Assembly: GCA_003235475.1 (NCBI GenBank)
Contig: QJWC01000068.1
Location: 1 to 52,042, forward strand
DNA length: 52,042 nt
DNA from: Acidimicrobiia bacterium
GTDB lineage: Bacteria > Actinomycetota > Acidimicrobiia > Spongiisociales > UBA5794
Reading direction: 5' to 3'
Positions 23,694 to 31,759 of this stretch are shown here, piece by piece (the stretch's first letter is position 1; every line of letters starts with the position of its first letter). The translations under genes and the position numbers were made by a program. Below the pieces are notes generated by a model. The model saw only the letters and a program-made list of their open reading frames with translations. It did not search any database and was not told the DNA's origin.

Positions 23694-25402
23694 GGTTGTG
23701 GCCCGACGACGGTGAACTCGACCGGTCCCCCGTCATCCGTCTCGCTCAAGGCGCCGTAGCCACGCGAGGCGAACCGCTCGATCGCCGCTGCGTTCCACTC
23801 GCCGAGATACAAGAATCGCTCCGGCCGGAGCGCCGTGTACCGATCGAGGTAGGTCTCGAGGTCGGTCGGGATCATCAGCATGTCGACGGCTTCGACGTGC
23901 TGCCATGCGAAGCGACCGAGTTGGCTGTCGGGGGACACCCACACCGGGCGGCTCCCGACGCCGTCCGGCCCCATCTCGACCGACACGGACAACCACGTGT
24001 CGACCGTCTCCTCAACCGTCGACCGACCACGGTCGAGCACCACCACCGTCGTGACGAAGAGCGCGGCAGCGGTCACGGCTGAAGCGGTGGCGAGCGCTCG
24101 AACGCTCCTTGCGGGAACCACATCCGCCACCGCACGCCACGCCACGACGACCACTGGCACCACGAGCGGGAGCGCGAGAACGAGGTACCTCCCGCCCCAC
24201 TGCGCGCCGCCCGCGTGGCGCTCCTGGGTCACGATCACGGCACCTGCATAGGTTGCGGCAGCGACCAACAGCGTCGGAGCGCCTCGCATCGCTGCCAGAC
24301 GGCCCGGAACGAGGAAGAGGCCGCCGATCAGCCACGGCATCGCGATCACGAAGCCGCCGAGCAACGGCTGCGCGACGCCGACGATCGCGGCAGCCCCCAC
24401 GGACGCCGCGATGGCGAACATCCAGTGCATTCGACCGGCTTGCCGATGTGCAGCGAACCCTCGTCCGAGGCCGACCCATCCGACGAGGAACAGGAGCGCC
24501 CACACCGCCGTCAGGCTGACCACGCCCTCGAAGTCGAAGAGGCCTGCTGCGATTCCCTCGACGACGCGGGCGAGCGAGAGAAACGGGCGATCTCCCTCGA
24601 TGACCGCTGGCTCGCCTGCAATCGCACGGGCCCACCAGCCGTTCGCCACCATGCCCGCGAGACCAGATGCAGCAATGATCGAGCCGACAGCGAGTCGTCG
24701 GCGAAGGTCGGATGCGCGACGAGTGACGACCACGGCGAACCCAAGCGCAACCGCGAAGAGCACACCCTCCCTCCGTATGAACGGCAGAACCAACACCGAT
24801 GCTGCGGCAACTGCGACCGCCGGTGTGCTCGTCTTGCGAACCTCGTGCATCAACGCGAGCACCGCAGCAGCAGCGATGAGGGCGGCGAGCGAGTGGTGCA
24901 GCACCGTGAACCCGTAGAACAGCAGCGACGTTCCGATGGCACCTGTCCACAGCGTCCAGGCTCGGGCACGGACATCCCACATGCCAGCGATGAGCGACAT
25001 CACGACCGCGGCGGCGAGCGTCGCTGCGAGCGTCAGGAGCACAGGTACCCAGCCATCGGACGAGCCAGGCACGAGCGCCACGAGGAGCGGAGTGATGGGA
25101 TGCTTCGTGAACGGCGCGTACCGATCTCCATCCACCGTCGCCGCCTGGATCGGCGCGGTCGCGCCCTCCGGATCGATCCCGCTGAACGGACGCTCCAGGA
25201 ACCAACCTCCGGACTCGATCGTCGTCGCCTGCAGGCGGATGGCGCCCTCGTCGGACGACCACACCTGCGTAGGCTTCACGAACACGAGGGCCGACAGCAG
25301 GACCACTGCGACCAATACCGTGTGTATCCACAGCGGCATGGCCTCGAATGCCCTGATGGCACCAGTTCGGGAAGCAGCGTTCGATTCGGATGTCGATGCC
25401 AT
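23690..25402 (-). CDS. PMT/ArnT-like GT-C membrane glycosyltransferase, about 570 aa
   Basis: Some eleven to thirteen membrane helices. After the first helix (HTVLVAVVLLSALVFVKPT) the loop has WSSDEGAIR, an acidic pair as found at the catalytic site of GT39-like enzymes, and then RYAPFTKHPITPLLVALVP, the K/Y-x-HP motif. A soluble C-terminal part of about 100 residues follows (DTWLSVSVEMG to the end). Start at 25402 is set by GAGG about 6 nt upstream; another ATG five codons earlier is possible. It overlaps the GT87 gene and is divergent from upp. Sugar and acceptor are unknown. Confidence 0.75.
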   Translation of the reverse strand: MASTSESNAASRTGAIRAFEAMPLWIHTVLVAVVLLSALVFVKPTQVWSSDEGAIRLQATTIESGGWFLERPFSGIDPEGATAPIQAATVDGDRYAPFTKHPITPLLVALVPGSSDGWVPVLLTLAATLAAAVVMSLIAGMWDVRARAWTLWTGAIGTSLLFYGFTVLHHSLAALIAAAAVLALMHEVRKTSTPAVAVAAASVLVLPFIRREGVLFAVALGFAVVVTRRASDLRRRLAVGSIIAASGLAGMVANGWWARAIAGEPAVIEGDRPFLSLARVVEGIAAGLFDFEGVVSLTAVWALLFLVGWVGLGRGFAAHRQAGRMHWMFAIAASVGAAAIVGVAQPLLGGFVIAMPWLIGGLFLVPGRLAAMRGAPTLLVAAATYAGAVIVTQERHAGGAQWGGRYLVLALPLVVPVVVVAWRAVADVVPARSVRALATASAVTAAALFVTTVVVLDRGRSTVEETVDTWLSVSVEMGPDGVGSRPVWVSPDSQLGRFAWQHVEAVDMLMIPTDLETYLDRYTALRPERFLYLGEWNAAAIERFASRGYGALSETDDGGPVEFTVVGPQP

Positions 25403-25524
25403 CTGTGACCTCGGCATGCAGCATGCATCGGCGGAGTGGGCGGTTTCTTTACTCCCCCGGGACTCAAACACACATCGGGGCGGTTCCGGCGTCAATCGGC
25501 CCACGGGTCGTGCCAGCCACCTGA

Positions 25525-25530
25525 TAGCCT
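25525..25530 (+). promoter_or_regulatory. -10 element of upp, leaderless type
   Basis: TAGCCT 7 nt before the upp ATG. It should drive the whole upp-ATL-pdp-punA operon. Confidence 0.5.
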
Positions 25531-25537
25531 CGCAGAC

Positions 25538-26155
25538 ATGAATCTGACCGTCATCGACCATCCCCTCACCAGGCACTACCTCACCATCCTGCGGGACAAG
25601 CGCACTGACGCCCAGGCCTTCCGTGCCGCAGCGCGCGGCCTCACCTACACGTTGGTGCACGAAGCGACGCTTCGCGTCCCATACGACGCATTCGACGTCG
25701 AAACCCCCCTCGAGATGGCCAAGGGTCACAGGATCCGCAACGTCGTGGCCGTGCCTGTGCTGAGGGCAGGGCTTGGCATGCTCGATGCCGTCCTCGAGAT
25801 GATCCCCGACGTGAAAGTCGGGTTCGCGGGCGTCGCCCGCAACGAGGAAACGGCGCTCCCACAGGAGTATTACGCCAAACTCCCAGACCTGTCCGACGCG
25901 TACGTCATCATCTGTGAACCGATGCTCGCGACGGGTGGCTCGCTGTCGTGGGCGGTCGACAAGGTCAAGTCCTCCGGCGCGAAGACCATCACCGCGATCT
26001 GTGTGGTCGCGTGCCCCGAGGGCGTCGACCGCATGCGCCAGGATCACCCGGATGTGCAGGTCATCGCGGCATCGCTCGACCGAGGGCTCAACGACCGCGC
26101 CTACATCCTTCCCGGCCTCGGTGACATGGGCGATCGGCTCTTCGGCACGACATGA
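25538..26155 (+). CDS. upp: Uracil phosphoribosyltransferase, 205 aa
   Basis: Makes UMP from uracil and PRPP. MNLTVIDHPLTRHYLTILRDK at the start is typical. Substrate loops are VAVPVLRAGLGMLDAVL, GFAGVARNEETALPQEYYAKLP and the PRPP loop ICEPMLATGGSLSWAVD. The end LPGLGDMGDRLFGT closes the uracil pocket. Length fits. First gene of a four-gene operon in which each junction overlaps by 4 nt (ATGA or GTGA). Confidence 0.97.
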   Translation: MNLTVIDHPLTRHYLTILRDKRTDAQAFRAAARGLTYTLVHEATLRVPYDAFDVETPLEMAKGHRIRNVVAVPVLRAGLGMLDAVLEMIPDVKVGFAGVARNEETALPQEYYAKLPDLSDAYVIICEPMLATGGSLSWAVDKVKSSGAKTITAICVVACPEGVDRMRQDHPDVQVIAASLDRGLNDRAYILPGLGDMGDRLFGTT

Positions 26156-26436
26156 CGAGCGGGAAACCCTTCGAGGACGCGGTCAGGGACGTCATCGAGG
26201 CGATTCCAGCCGGGGAGATCAGCACCTACGGCGAGGTGGCGGCCGAGGCCGGCTACCCGGGTGCAGCCCGGGCCGTCGGCAACCTCCTCCGTTCCACACC
26301 AGGCCTTCCATGGTGGCGGGTCGTCGCTGCGAACGGGCGACTGGTGCCGGGCCATGAGCGGCACCACGCCCAACACCTGCGGGCAGAAGGAGTCCGCGTC
26401 CGCCGGGGACGCGTTGCGATGGGGGCACGCTCGTGA
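26152..26436 (+). CDS. Alkyltransferase-like (ATL) protein, 94 aa
   Basis: The DNA-binding domain of O6-alkylguanine-DNA alkyltransferases without the reactive cysteine. Visible are the helix-turn-helix GEISTYGEVAAEAGYPGAARAVGNLLRSTPG with the arginine finger, and PWWRVVAANGRL in the place of the active-site P-C-H-R-V. Trp replaces Cys and a second Trp replaces His. ATL proteins bind alkylated guanine and hand it to nucleotide excision repair. Start overlaps the upp stop by ATGA. Its place inside a nucleoside salvage operon is unusual. Confidence 0.88.
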   Translation: MTSGKPFEDAVRDVIEAIPAGEISTYGEVAAEAGYPGAARAVGNLLRSTPGLPWWRVVAANGRLVPGHERHHAQHLRAEGVRVRRGRVAMGARS

Positions 26437-27737
26437 GCTTCTCGATGGTCGAGTTGATCGTCAGCAAACGCGATGGCCTCGAGCTCTCCGCGGATGCAAT
26501 CCGGTGGATCATCCGCGAGTACACCGCGGACAGGATCCCCGACTACCAGATGTCCGCCTTGCTCATGGCGATCCTCCTGAATGGCCTCACCGACGAGGAG
26601 CTGGCGCCGTGGACCGAGGCGATGCTCCACAGCGGTGAGACGCTCGACCTCTCCGATGTCAGCAAGCCGAAGATCGACAAGCATTCAACGGGTGGCGTGG
26701 GCGACAAGATCTCGATCCCGCTCGCGCCGATCGTCGCGGCATGCGGGGTGGCGGTACCCATGATCTCGGGCAGGGCCCTTGGTCACACCGGGGGCACACT
26801 CGACAAGCTCGAGTCGATACCAGGGTTCTCCGTGATGGTCGATCCGGAGGAGTTCAAGGATCAACTCGACACCGTCGGCGTCGTCATGGCCGGACAGACC
26901 GAGACGCTCGTTCCCGCCGATCGACGTATGTACGGGCTGAGGGACGCCACGGGAACGGTTCCCTCGATCCCGCTCATCGCATCGTCCGTGATGTCGAAGA
27001 AGCTCGCTGAGGACCTCGACGGCCTCGTGCTCGACGTGAAGGTCGGCTCGGGCGCCTTCATGCGTTCCCTCGAGGACGCCACGACACTTGCTGAGACGAT
27101 GGTGGAGATCGGACGGGCCGCTGGCACACCGACGGTCGCGATCCTCACGCGTATGGATCAACCGCTCGGAGCCATGGTCGGCAACGCGAACGAGATCGCG
27201 GAGTCGATAGATGTGCTCAAGGGCGGAGGTCCAGACGACGTCGCCCAATTGGTCGAAACCCTCGCTGTCGCCATGCTCAAGCGCGTGGGCCAGTCGACGG
27301 ACGAGGCGACGCATTCCGTTCGCAAGGCGGTCGCTTCTGGTGCGGCGCTCGATGTGTTCGCCGAGCTGGTGAAGGTGCAGGGTGGAGACCCTGGCATCAT
27401 CGACAACCCGAACCTGCTTCCGCACGCACCGCGCGAGTACGTGCTCAAAGCCAGACGCGACGGGTGGGTGACACGGTGCGACGCCCGCGTGATCGGCAAC
27501 GCCGCGGTCCGCCTCCGAGCCGGCCGCGCCACGAAGGAAGACGCCATCGACCCGAGCGTCGGCTTTGAGATCCTGGCCAAGGTCGGCCAGCGGGTGACCG
27601 AAGGCCACCCGCTGGCAAGGGTTGCATTCGAGAGCGAAACCGTGCTGGAGCGGGCGCTCCAGGGCCTCTCGGGTGCGTGGACCATATCCGACGACGAACC
27701 GGAACCAACCGACGTGATCCTGGGGGTGGTCGAGTGA
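26433..27737 (+). CDS. deoA: Pyrimidine-nucleoside (thymidine) phosphorylase, 434 aa
   Basis: Splits pyrimidine nucleosides with phosphate. N-terminal helical domain: VELIVSKRDGLELSADAI. Phosphate and base site: KHSTGGVGDKISIPLAPIV, MISGRALGHTGGTLDKLESIPGF, and ATGTVPSIPLIASSVMSKKLAED with the catalytic SxxxK and LVLDVKVGSGAFM. The C-terminal PYNP domain starts near residue 345. The start may be GTG at 26433 (GTGA overlap) or the ATG at 26445. Gene name could also be pdp; the two subfamilies are not separable by eye. Confidence 0.95.
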   Translation: MSFSMVELIVSKRDGLELSADAIRWIIREYTADRIPDYQMSALLMAILLNGLTDEELAPWTEAMLHSGETLDLSDVSKPKIDKHSTGGVGDKISIPLAPIVAACGVAVPMISGRALGHTGGTLDKLESIPGFSVMVDPEEFKDQLDTVGVVMAGQTETLVPADRRMYGLRDATGTVPSIPLIASSVMSKKLAEDLDGLVLDVKVGSGAFMRSLEDATTLAETMVEIGRAAGTPTVAILTRMDQPLGAMVGNANEIAESIDVLKGGGPDDVAQLVETLAVAMLKRVGQSTDEATHSVRKAVASGAALDVFAELVKVQGGDPGIIDNPNLLPHAPREYVLKARRDGWVTRCDARVIGNAAVRLRAGRATKEDAIDPSVGFEILAKVGQRVTEGHPLARVAFESETVLERALQGLSGAWTISDDEPEPTDVILGVVE

Positions 27738-28561
27738 CCTATCACACCATCATGGCTGCCGCAGCCGTCATTGCGTCGAGGACCGAGCGAGAGCGCCACC
27801 ATGCAGCAGTGGTGCTCGGGTCGGGGCTCTCCGACTATGCGAGATCGCTCCCCGACGCGGTCGAGATCCCCTACGCCGACCTTCCGGGCCTGCCAGTGCC
27901 GAAGGTCCCGGGGCACGGCGGCTCCCTGTTCTCTGTCGCGTTGGACGGTGGTTCCGTGCTCGTGTTCGCCGGGAGGGTCCACGCCTACGAGGGCTGGGAG
28001 ATGGACGATGTCGTCGCCGGGGTCAGGACCGCTGTCGCATGCGGCGCATCGAGGTTGATGCTGACGAACGCGGCTGGCGGAGTCAACGCCGCCTATTCGC
28101 CGGGCGACCTCGTGATCATCTCGGATCATCTGAACCTCACCGGTCTCAACCCTCTGAAGGGCGCAAACGACGACAGGCTCGGCCCGAGATTCCCGGACAT
28201 GTCTGCGGTATACAACCCCCGCCTCCGAGGGGCCCTCGCGGGCGTCCTCGCGGACAAGGGACTGCCCGTTCACGAAGGTGTGTACGCCTGGTTCCCCGGA
28301 CCGTCCTACGAGACGCCCGCCGAGGTCGAGATGGCAAGACGCATGGGAGCGGACCTCGTCGGAATGTCAACCGTGCCGGAAGCCATCGCCGCGCGCCACA
28401 TGGGCGCGGATGTCGTCGCTGTGTCCCTTGTCACCAACCTCGCGGCAGGCATCTCACCGACGCCCCTTTCGCACGACGAGGTGAACGAGATCGCCACGAG
28501 GGCGCGATCCACGTTCAGCGACGTTGTCGACGCCTTCCTCCCGCAGCTCGTGCAGCACTAG
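27734..28561 (+). CDS. punA: Purine nucleoside phosphorylase, trimeric type, 275 aa
   Basis: Phosphorolysis of inosine and guanosine type nucleosides. Motifs: AVVLGSGLSDYARSLP, VPGHGGSLF, FAGRVHAYEGW, LTNAAGGVNAAYSPGDLVIISDHLNLTG, and GVYAWFPGPSYETPAEV with the purine-binding Glu. Finally GADVVAVSLVTNLAAG has the Asn that selects 6-oxopurines. Start GTG at 27734 overlaps the stop of the previous gene and has GGGGGTGG upstream. Last gene of the salvage operon. Confidence 0.95.
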   Translation: MTYHTIMAAAAVIASRTERERHHAAVVLGSGLSDYARSLPDAVEIPYADLPGLPVPKVPGHGGSLFSVALDGGSVLVFAGRVHAYEGWEMDDVVAGVRTAVACGASRLMLTNAAGGVNAAYSPGDLVIISDHLNLTGLNPLKGANDDRLGPRFPDMSAVYNPRLRGALAGVLADKGLPVHEGVYAWFPGPSYETPAEVEMARRMGADLVGMSTVPEAIAARHMGADVVAVSLVTNLAAGISPTPLSHDEVNEIATRARSTFSDVVDAFLPQLVQH

Positions 28562-28581
28562 CCGCCGATTCCAGCCAGACG

Positions 28582-28624
28582 CGGAGGCTCCGTAACATGT
28601 GGGGGCTTCATCGCATCAAGGGAG
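28582..28624 (+). promoter_or_regulatory. etfBA promoter with palindrome and ribosome site
   Basis: An 11-bp palindrome CGGAG-G-CTCCG (28582-28592) abuts a -10 hexamer TAACAT (28593-28598), and AAGGGAG (28618-28624) precedes the etfB ATG by 7 nt. The palindrome would lie between -35 and -10, a classic repressor position. Unlike most transcription units here, this one has a leader. Confidence 0.4.
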
Positions 28625-28631
28625 TCCGTCC

Positions 28632-29390
28632 ATGAACATCGCCGTCTGCGTCAAGCAGATTCCCGATCCCGCTACGCCGTACAAGCTCGATCCGGAAACC
28701 CACCTCGTGGTTCGGCCCGACGACCAGGTGCTCGACGACACGGACCGGTATGGGATCGAGATCGGCCTCCAGCTCGCCGAGGCGACGGATGGTTCGGTCA
28801 CCGTCGTCTCCATGTCGCCTTCCGGAACGCTCCAGGGCATTCGGCAGGCCCTCGCGATGGGCGCGGACGCTGCAGTCCTCATCGACGACCCGACCCTCAA
28901 AGGATCCGATGCACTCGTGACGGCGAGGGTCCTGAGCGCTGCGATCAGCCGTGGCGACTACGACCTCGTGGTCGCGGGCACCGAGTCCACAGACGGCTAC
29001 TCGGGCGTCATGCCGCAGATGATGTCGGAGCTGCTCGCCCTTCCGTGCCTCTCGTTCGCAACCCATGTCGAAACGACGGACGCGGGTCTCCGCATCAAGC
29101 GCCAGACACCTTCCGGCTACGACGAGGTCGAAGCAGCGCTTCCTGCGCTCCTGACGGTGACGGCCGGAGTCGTTGAGCCCCGCTACCCGACGTTCAAAGG
29201 CATCATGCAGGCGAAATCCAAACCAATCGAAACGCTGACCGCCGCGGACCTGGGCGTCGACACCGCGGTCACCCAGTGCGTCCAGTCGGTGGAGCCGATT
29301 GCAGCAAGGGCCGCCGGTGAGATCGTCGAGGACGATGGCGAGGGATACCGACGCATCATCGAGCTTCTCGAGACCGTGAAGGTGATCTGA
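28632..29390 (+). CDS. etfB: Electron transfer flavoprotein beta subunit, 252 aa
   Basis: EtfAB takes electrons from acyl-CoA dehydrogenases and passes them toward quinone. MNIAVCVKQIPDP opens the fold. The AMP/nucleotide-binding region has ATDGSVTVVSMSP, GADAAVLIDDP, LVVAGTESTDGYSGVMPQMMSELL, and the signature VVEPRYPTFKGIMQAKSKPIE near the end. The ATG at 28632 was chosen because AAGGGAG lies 7 nt upstream. It overlaps etfA by TGATG. Confidence 0.96.
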   Translation: MNIAVCVKQIPDPATPYKLDPETHLVVRPDDQVLDDTDRYGIEIGLQLAEATDGSVTVVSMSPSGTLQGIRQALAMGADAAVLIDDPTLKGSDALVTARVLSAAISRGDYDLVVAGTESTDGYSGVMPQMMSELLALPCLSFATHVETTDAGLRIKRQTPSGYDEVEAALPALLTVTAGVVEPRYPTFKGIMQAKSKPIETLTAADLGVDTAVTQCVQSVEPIAARAAGEIVEDDGEGYRRIIELLETVKVI

Positions 29391-30331
29391 TGGCCGTATG
29401 GGTATTCACTGAGGAAGTCGACGGATCTGTGAGCCAGAGTGGCCTCGAGCTGGTGACCAAGGCCCGCGATCTTGGCGATGTGAGCGTGATGTACGTCGGT
29501 GAGGGCAGCGACGAGGCGTTCGGAGCGCTCGGCGCACACGGTGCCGGCTCCGTGACGCACCTCGATCCAGGCTCCACCCTCCCGGGCGCGCCCGCGGCCG
29601 CCGCCATGGCGGATGCCATCGGCGACTCGTGCTCCTTGATCCTGTTCGGAGCGTCGAACACCGACCGTGACGTCGCGGGTCGCCTCGCTGCACGGCTTGG
29701 CGTTCCCGTCATCGCAAACGCGCTGGATGTCGCCGTGAACGGCGGTGTCAGCGTGACGTCCGAGATCCTCGGAGGCACGAAAGCCGTGACCACGACCTCC
29801 GAGGCATCCCCCACCATCGTGATAACACGTCCGAAGGCATTCGTGGCCGCACCCTCTGGTGGCGGTGCGCCCGTCGTGACGGCGGTCGACCTTCCGGATG
29901 TCGGAGCATGTGCGGCCACGGTGACCGCGAGCCATGCGGAGGAGTCGGAGGGACCTGACCTCGAGGCTGCGTCGATCGTGGTATCCGGTGGACGAGGGCT
30001 CGGCGCAGCCGACAAATTCGCCCTCATGGACGAGCTGGCTTCGCTTTTGGGAGGCGCCGTTGGGGGAACCCGAGCGGTGGTCGATGCCGGATGGGTTCCC
30101 TACTCGTATCAGGTCGGCCAGACGGGCAAGACCGTCAAGCCCGACGTGTACATCGCGTGCGGGATCTCAGGAGCGATGCAGCACGTGGTCGGGATGAAAG
30201 GGTCATCAACCATCATCGCGATCAACAAGGATCCGGACGCACCAATCTTCGGCATCGCCGACCTCGGAATCGTGGGCGACCTGCACTCGGTGGTTCCCCA
30301 ACTCATCGACGCGCTGAAGGCTCGCGACTAG
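29390..30331 (+). CDS. etfA: Electron transfer flavoprotein alpha subunit, 313 aa
   Basis: Binds the redox FAD. The N-terminal domain ([12 protein letters not shown] to about 180) is like EtfB. The FAD domain shows [51 protein letters not shown] and [23 protein letters not shown], all family signatures. Length is normal. Convergent with cdd, 4 nt apart. Confidence 0.97.
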   Translation: MAVWVFTEEVDGSVSQSGLELVTKARDLGDVSVMYVGEGSDEAFGALGAHGAGSVTHLDPGSTLPGAPAAAAMADAIGDSCSLILFGASNTDRDVAGRLAARLGVPVIANALDVAVNGGVSVTSEILGGTKAVTTTSEASPTIVITRPKAFVAAPSGGGAPVVTAVDLPDVGACAATVTASHAEESEGPDLEAASIVVSGGRGLGAADKFALMDELASLLGGAVGGTRAVVDAGWVPYSYQVGQTGKTVKPDVYIACGISGAMQHVVGMKGSSTIIAINKDPDAPIFGIADLGIVGDLHSVVPQLIDALKARD

Positions 30332-30335
30332 GCCG

Positions 30336-30734
30336 TCACTCGTTGAGGGCCTCGGGACCGAACCACTCGGGGAGGAGCTCATCGAGCGTGAACTCCGCGA
30401 CACGACCGTCGCGACCGCGCGCGATGACGCGCTGCACGCCGAATTCGCGCATGACCTGGCGGCAGTTCCCGCACGGTGTGCAGGTGTCCCCATCGAGACA
30501 GGCAACGGCGACTGTGTCGATGGTCGTTGTACCTGCCGAGACGGCAGATCCGATCACGTTCGCCTCGGCGCACATCGTCGAGCCGTATGCGGCGTTCTCG
30601 ACGTTCGATCCGGTGACGACGTTTCCGTCGGCGCCCACCAACGCCGCACCGACGCGGTAGTTGGAGTACGGCGCGTAGGCACTGCGTGCGGCCTCGGCCG
30701 CAGCATCGAGAAGCGTGGCGTCCTGATCAGTCAT
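30336..30734 (-). CDS. cdd: Cytidine deaminase, 132 aa
   Basis: Converts cytidine to uridine at a zinc site. Substrate binding: SAYAPYSNYRVGAALVG and GSNVENAAYGSTMCAEA. Zinc ligands are Cys in TMCAEA plus the two cysteines of PCGNCRQ, the homotetrameric three-cysteine type, with the catalytic Glu in C-A-E. The family usually has C-A-E-R; here the Arg, which in the B. subtilis enzyme contacts the zinc cysteines, is Ala. Start overlaps ftsY by ATGA, so it ends the long smc-ftsY series. Confidence 0.94.
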   Translation of the reverse strand: MTDQDATLLDAAAEAARSAYAPYSNYRVGAALVGADGNVVTGSNVENAAYGSTMCAEANVIGSAVSAGTTTIDTVAVACLDGDTCTPCGNCRQVMREFGVQRVIARGRDGRVAEFTLDELLPEWFGPEALNE

Positions 30735-31735
30735 GGTGCGAGGAGGGCGTTGACAAATTCCTCCGGTTCGAATGGAACCACATCGCCGATCCCTTCGCCA
30801 ACACCGATCAGCTTCACGGGGATCCCGAGTTCCTGCTCGACAGCGATCGCGATGCCACCCCTCGACGTCCCGTCGAGCTTGGTGATGATCACCCCACTCA
30901 CCGGCACGGCCTGTGTGAACGCCCTCGCCTGCGCAATGCCGTTCTGGCCGACCGTACCGTCGAGGACGAGCAGGATCTCGTCGATCGAGCCCGCCTCGTT
31001 CGCGAGCACGCGGACGACCTTCCCCAACTCATCCATGAGGTTGCTGCGCGAGTGCAGCCGACCGGCGGTGTCGATGATGACACACGATGCCCCCGCTTCG
31101 ACTCCCGCACGGTATGCGTTGAAGGCTACGGAAGCGGGATCGGCACCTTCCGCCCCCGAAACCACGGGCACACCTATCCGGTCGCCCCACGTCTCGAGTT
31201 GGGACACGGCCGCGGCTCGGAACGTGTCGGCGGCGCCCAGCGTGACGGTATGCCCGTCCTCCGAAAGGAGGTGCGCGAGCTTTGCAACCGTTGTCGTCTT
31301 TCCTGTGCCGTTCACGCCGACGGCGACGATCACGGATGGTCGACCGTCGAGCACCAGACGCCGATCGACCCCTTCGAACAGCGATACGAGCTCATCGGCA
31401 AGGGAATCCCTGGCCTCGCTCGACGATGTGGGTGACGACGCTCGCACGCGACCGACGATCGAAGCAGCGATCGCGGGCCCGACGTCGGCAGTCACGAGTG
31501 CATCCTCGAGCGCCGTCCACGCATCGTCGTCAGGTTCGCCGGATCCGAAGAGCGAGGCGATCGCCCCAGACCACGCCTCACGCGACCTCCCGAGCCGCGA
31601 CGCGAGACCGAAAGGCACTTCCGTGGACGGTGCCGGAGCGTCCGTCGTTCCTGATCGTCGTCGGAGGAGCAAGGCGCCGACAGCGATCAGCACGACCGAA
31701 ACAAGGACGAGGACCACAAATAGCGACTGATCCAT
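30731..31735 (-). CDS. ftsY: SRP receptor GTPase FtsY with N-terminal membrane anchor, 334 aa
   Basis: Docks ribosome-Ffh complexes at the membrane. A hydrophobic helix (SLFVVLVLVSVVLIAVGALLL) is at the very N-terminus, replacing the long acidic A domain of E. coli; this is usual for actinobacteria. NG domain: GVNGTGKTTTVAKLAHLL near residue 145, AADTFRAAAVSQLETW, DTAGRLHSRSNLMDEL, TKLDGTSRGGIAI. ATG at 31735 is favoured, with GTG directly before it as an alternative. It follows smc by about 24 nt. Confidence 0.96.
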   Translation of the reverse strand: MDQSLFVVLVLVSVVLIAVGALLLRRRSGTTDAPAPSTEVPFGLASRLGRSREAWSGAIASLFGSGEPDDDAWTALEDALVTADVGPAIAASIVGRVRASSPTSSSEARDSLADELVSLFEGVDRRLVLDGRPSVIVAVGVNGTGKTTTVAKLAHLLSEDGHTVTLGAADTFRAAAVSQLETWGDRIGVPVVSGAEGADPASVAFNAYRAGVEAGASCVIIDTAGRLHSRSNLMDELGKVVRVLANEAGSIDEILLVLDGTVGQNGIAQARAFTQAVPVSGVIITKLDGTSRGGIAIAVEQELGIPVKLIGVGEGIGDVVPFEPEEFVNALLAP

Positions 31736-31759
31736 CACATCACCGACGACAACCGAGGC

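Noticed and set aside
25403-26047. Extension of the PMT-like gene across upp
   Set aside because: It runs antisense to upp and has no membrane or family character; GAGG marks the start at 25402.
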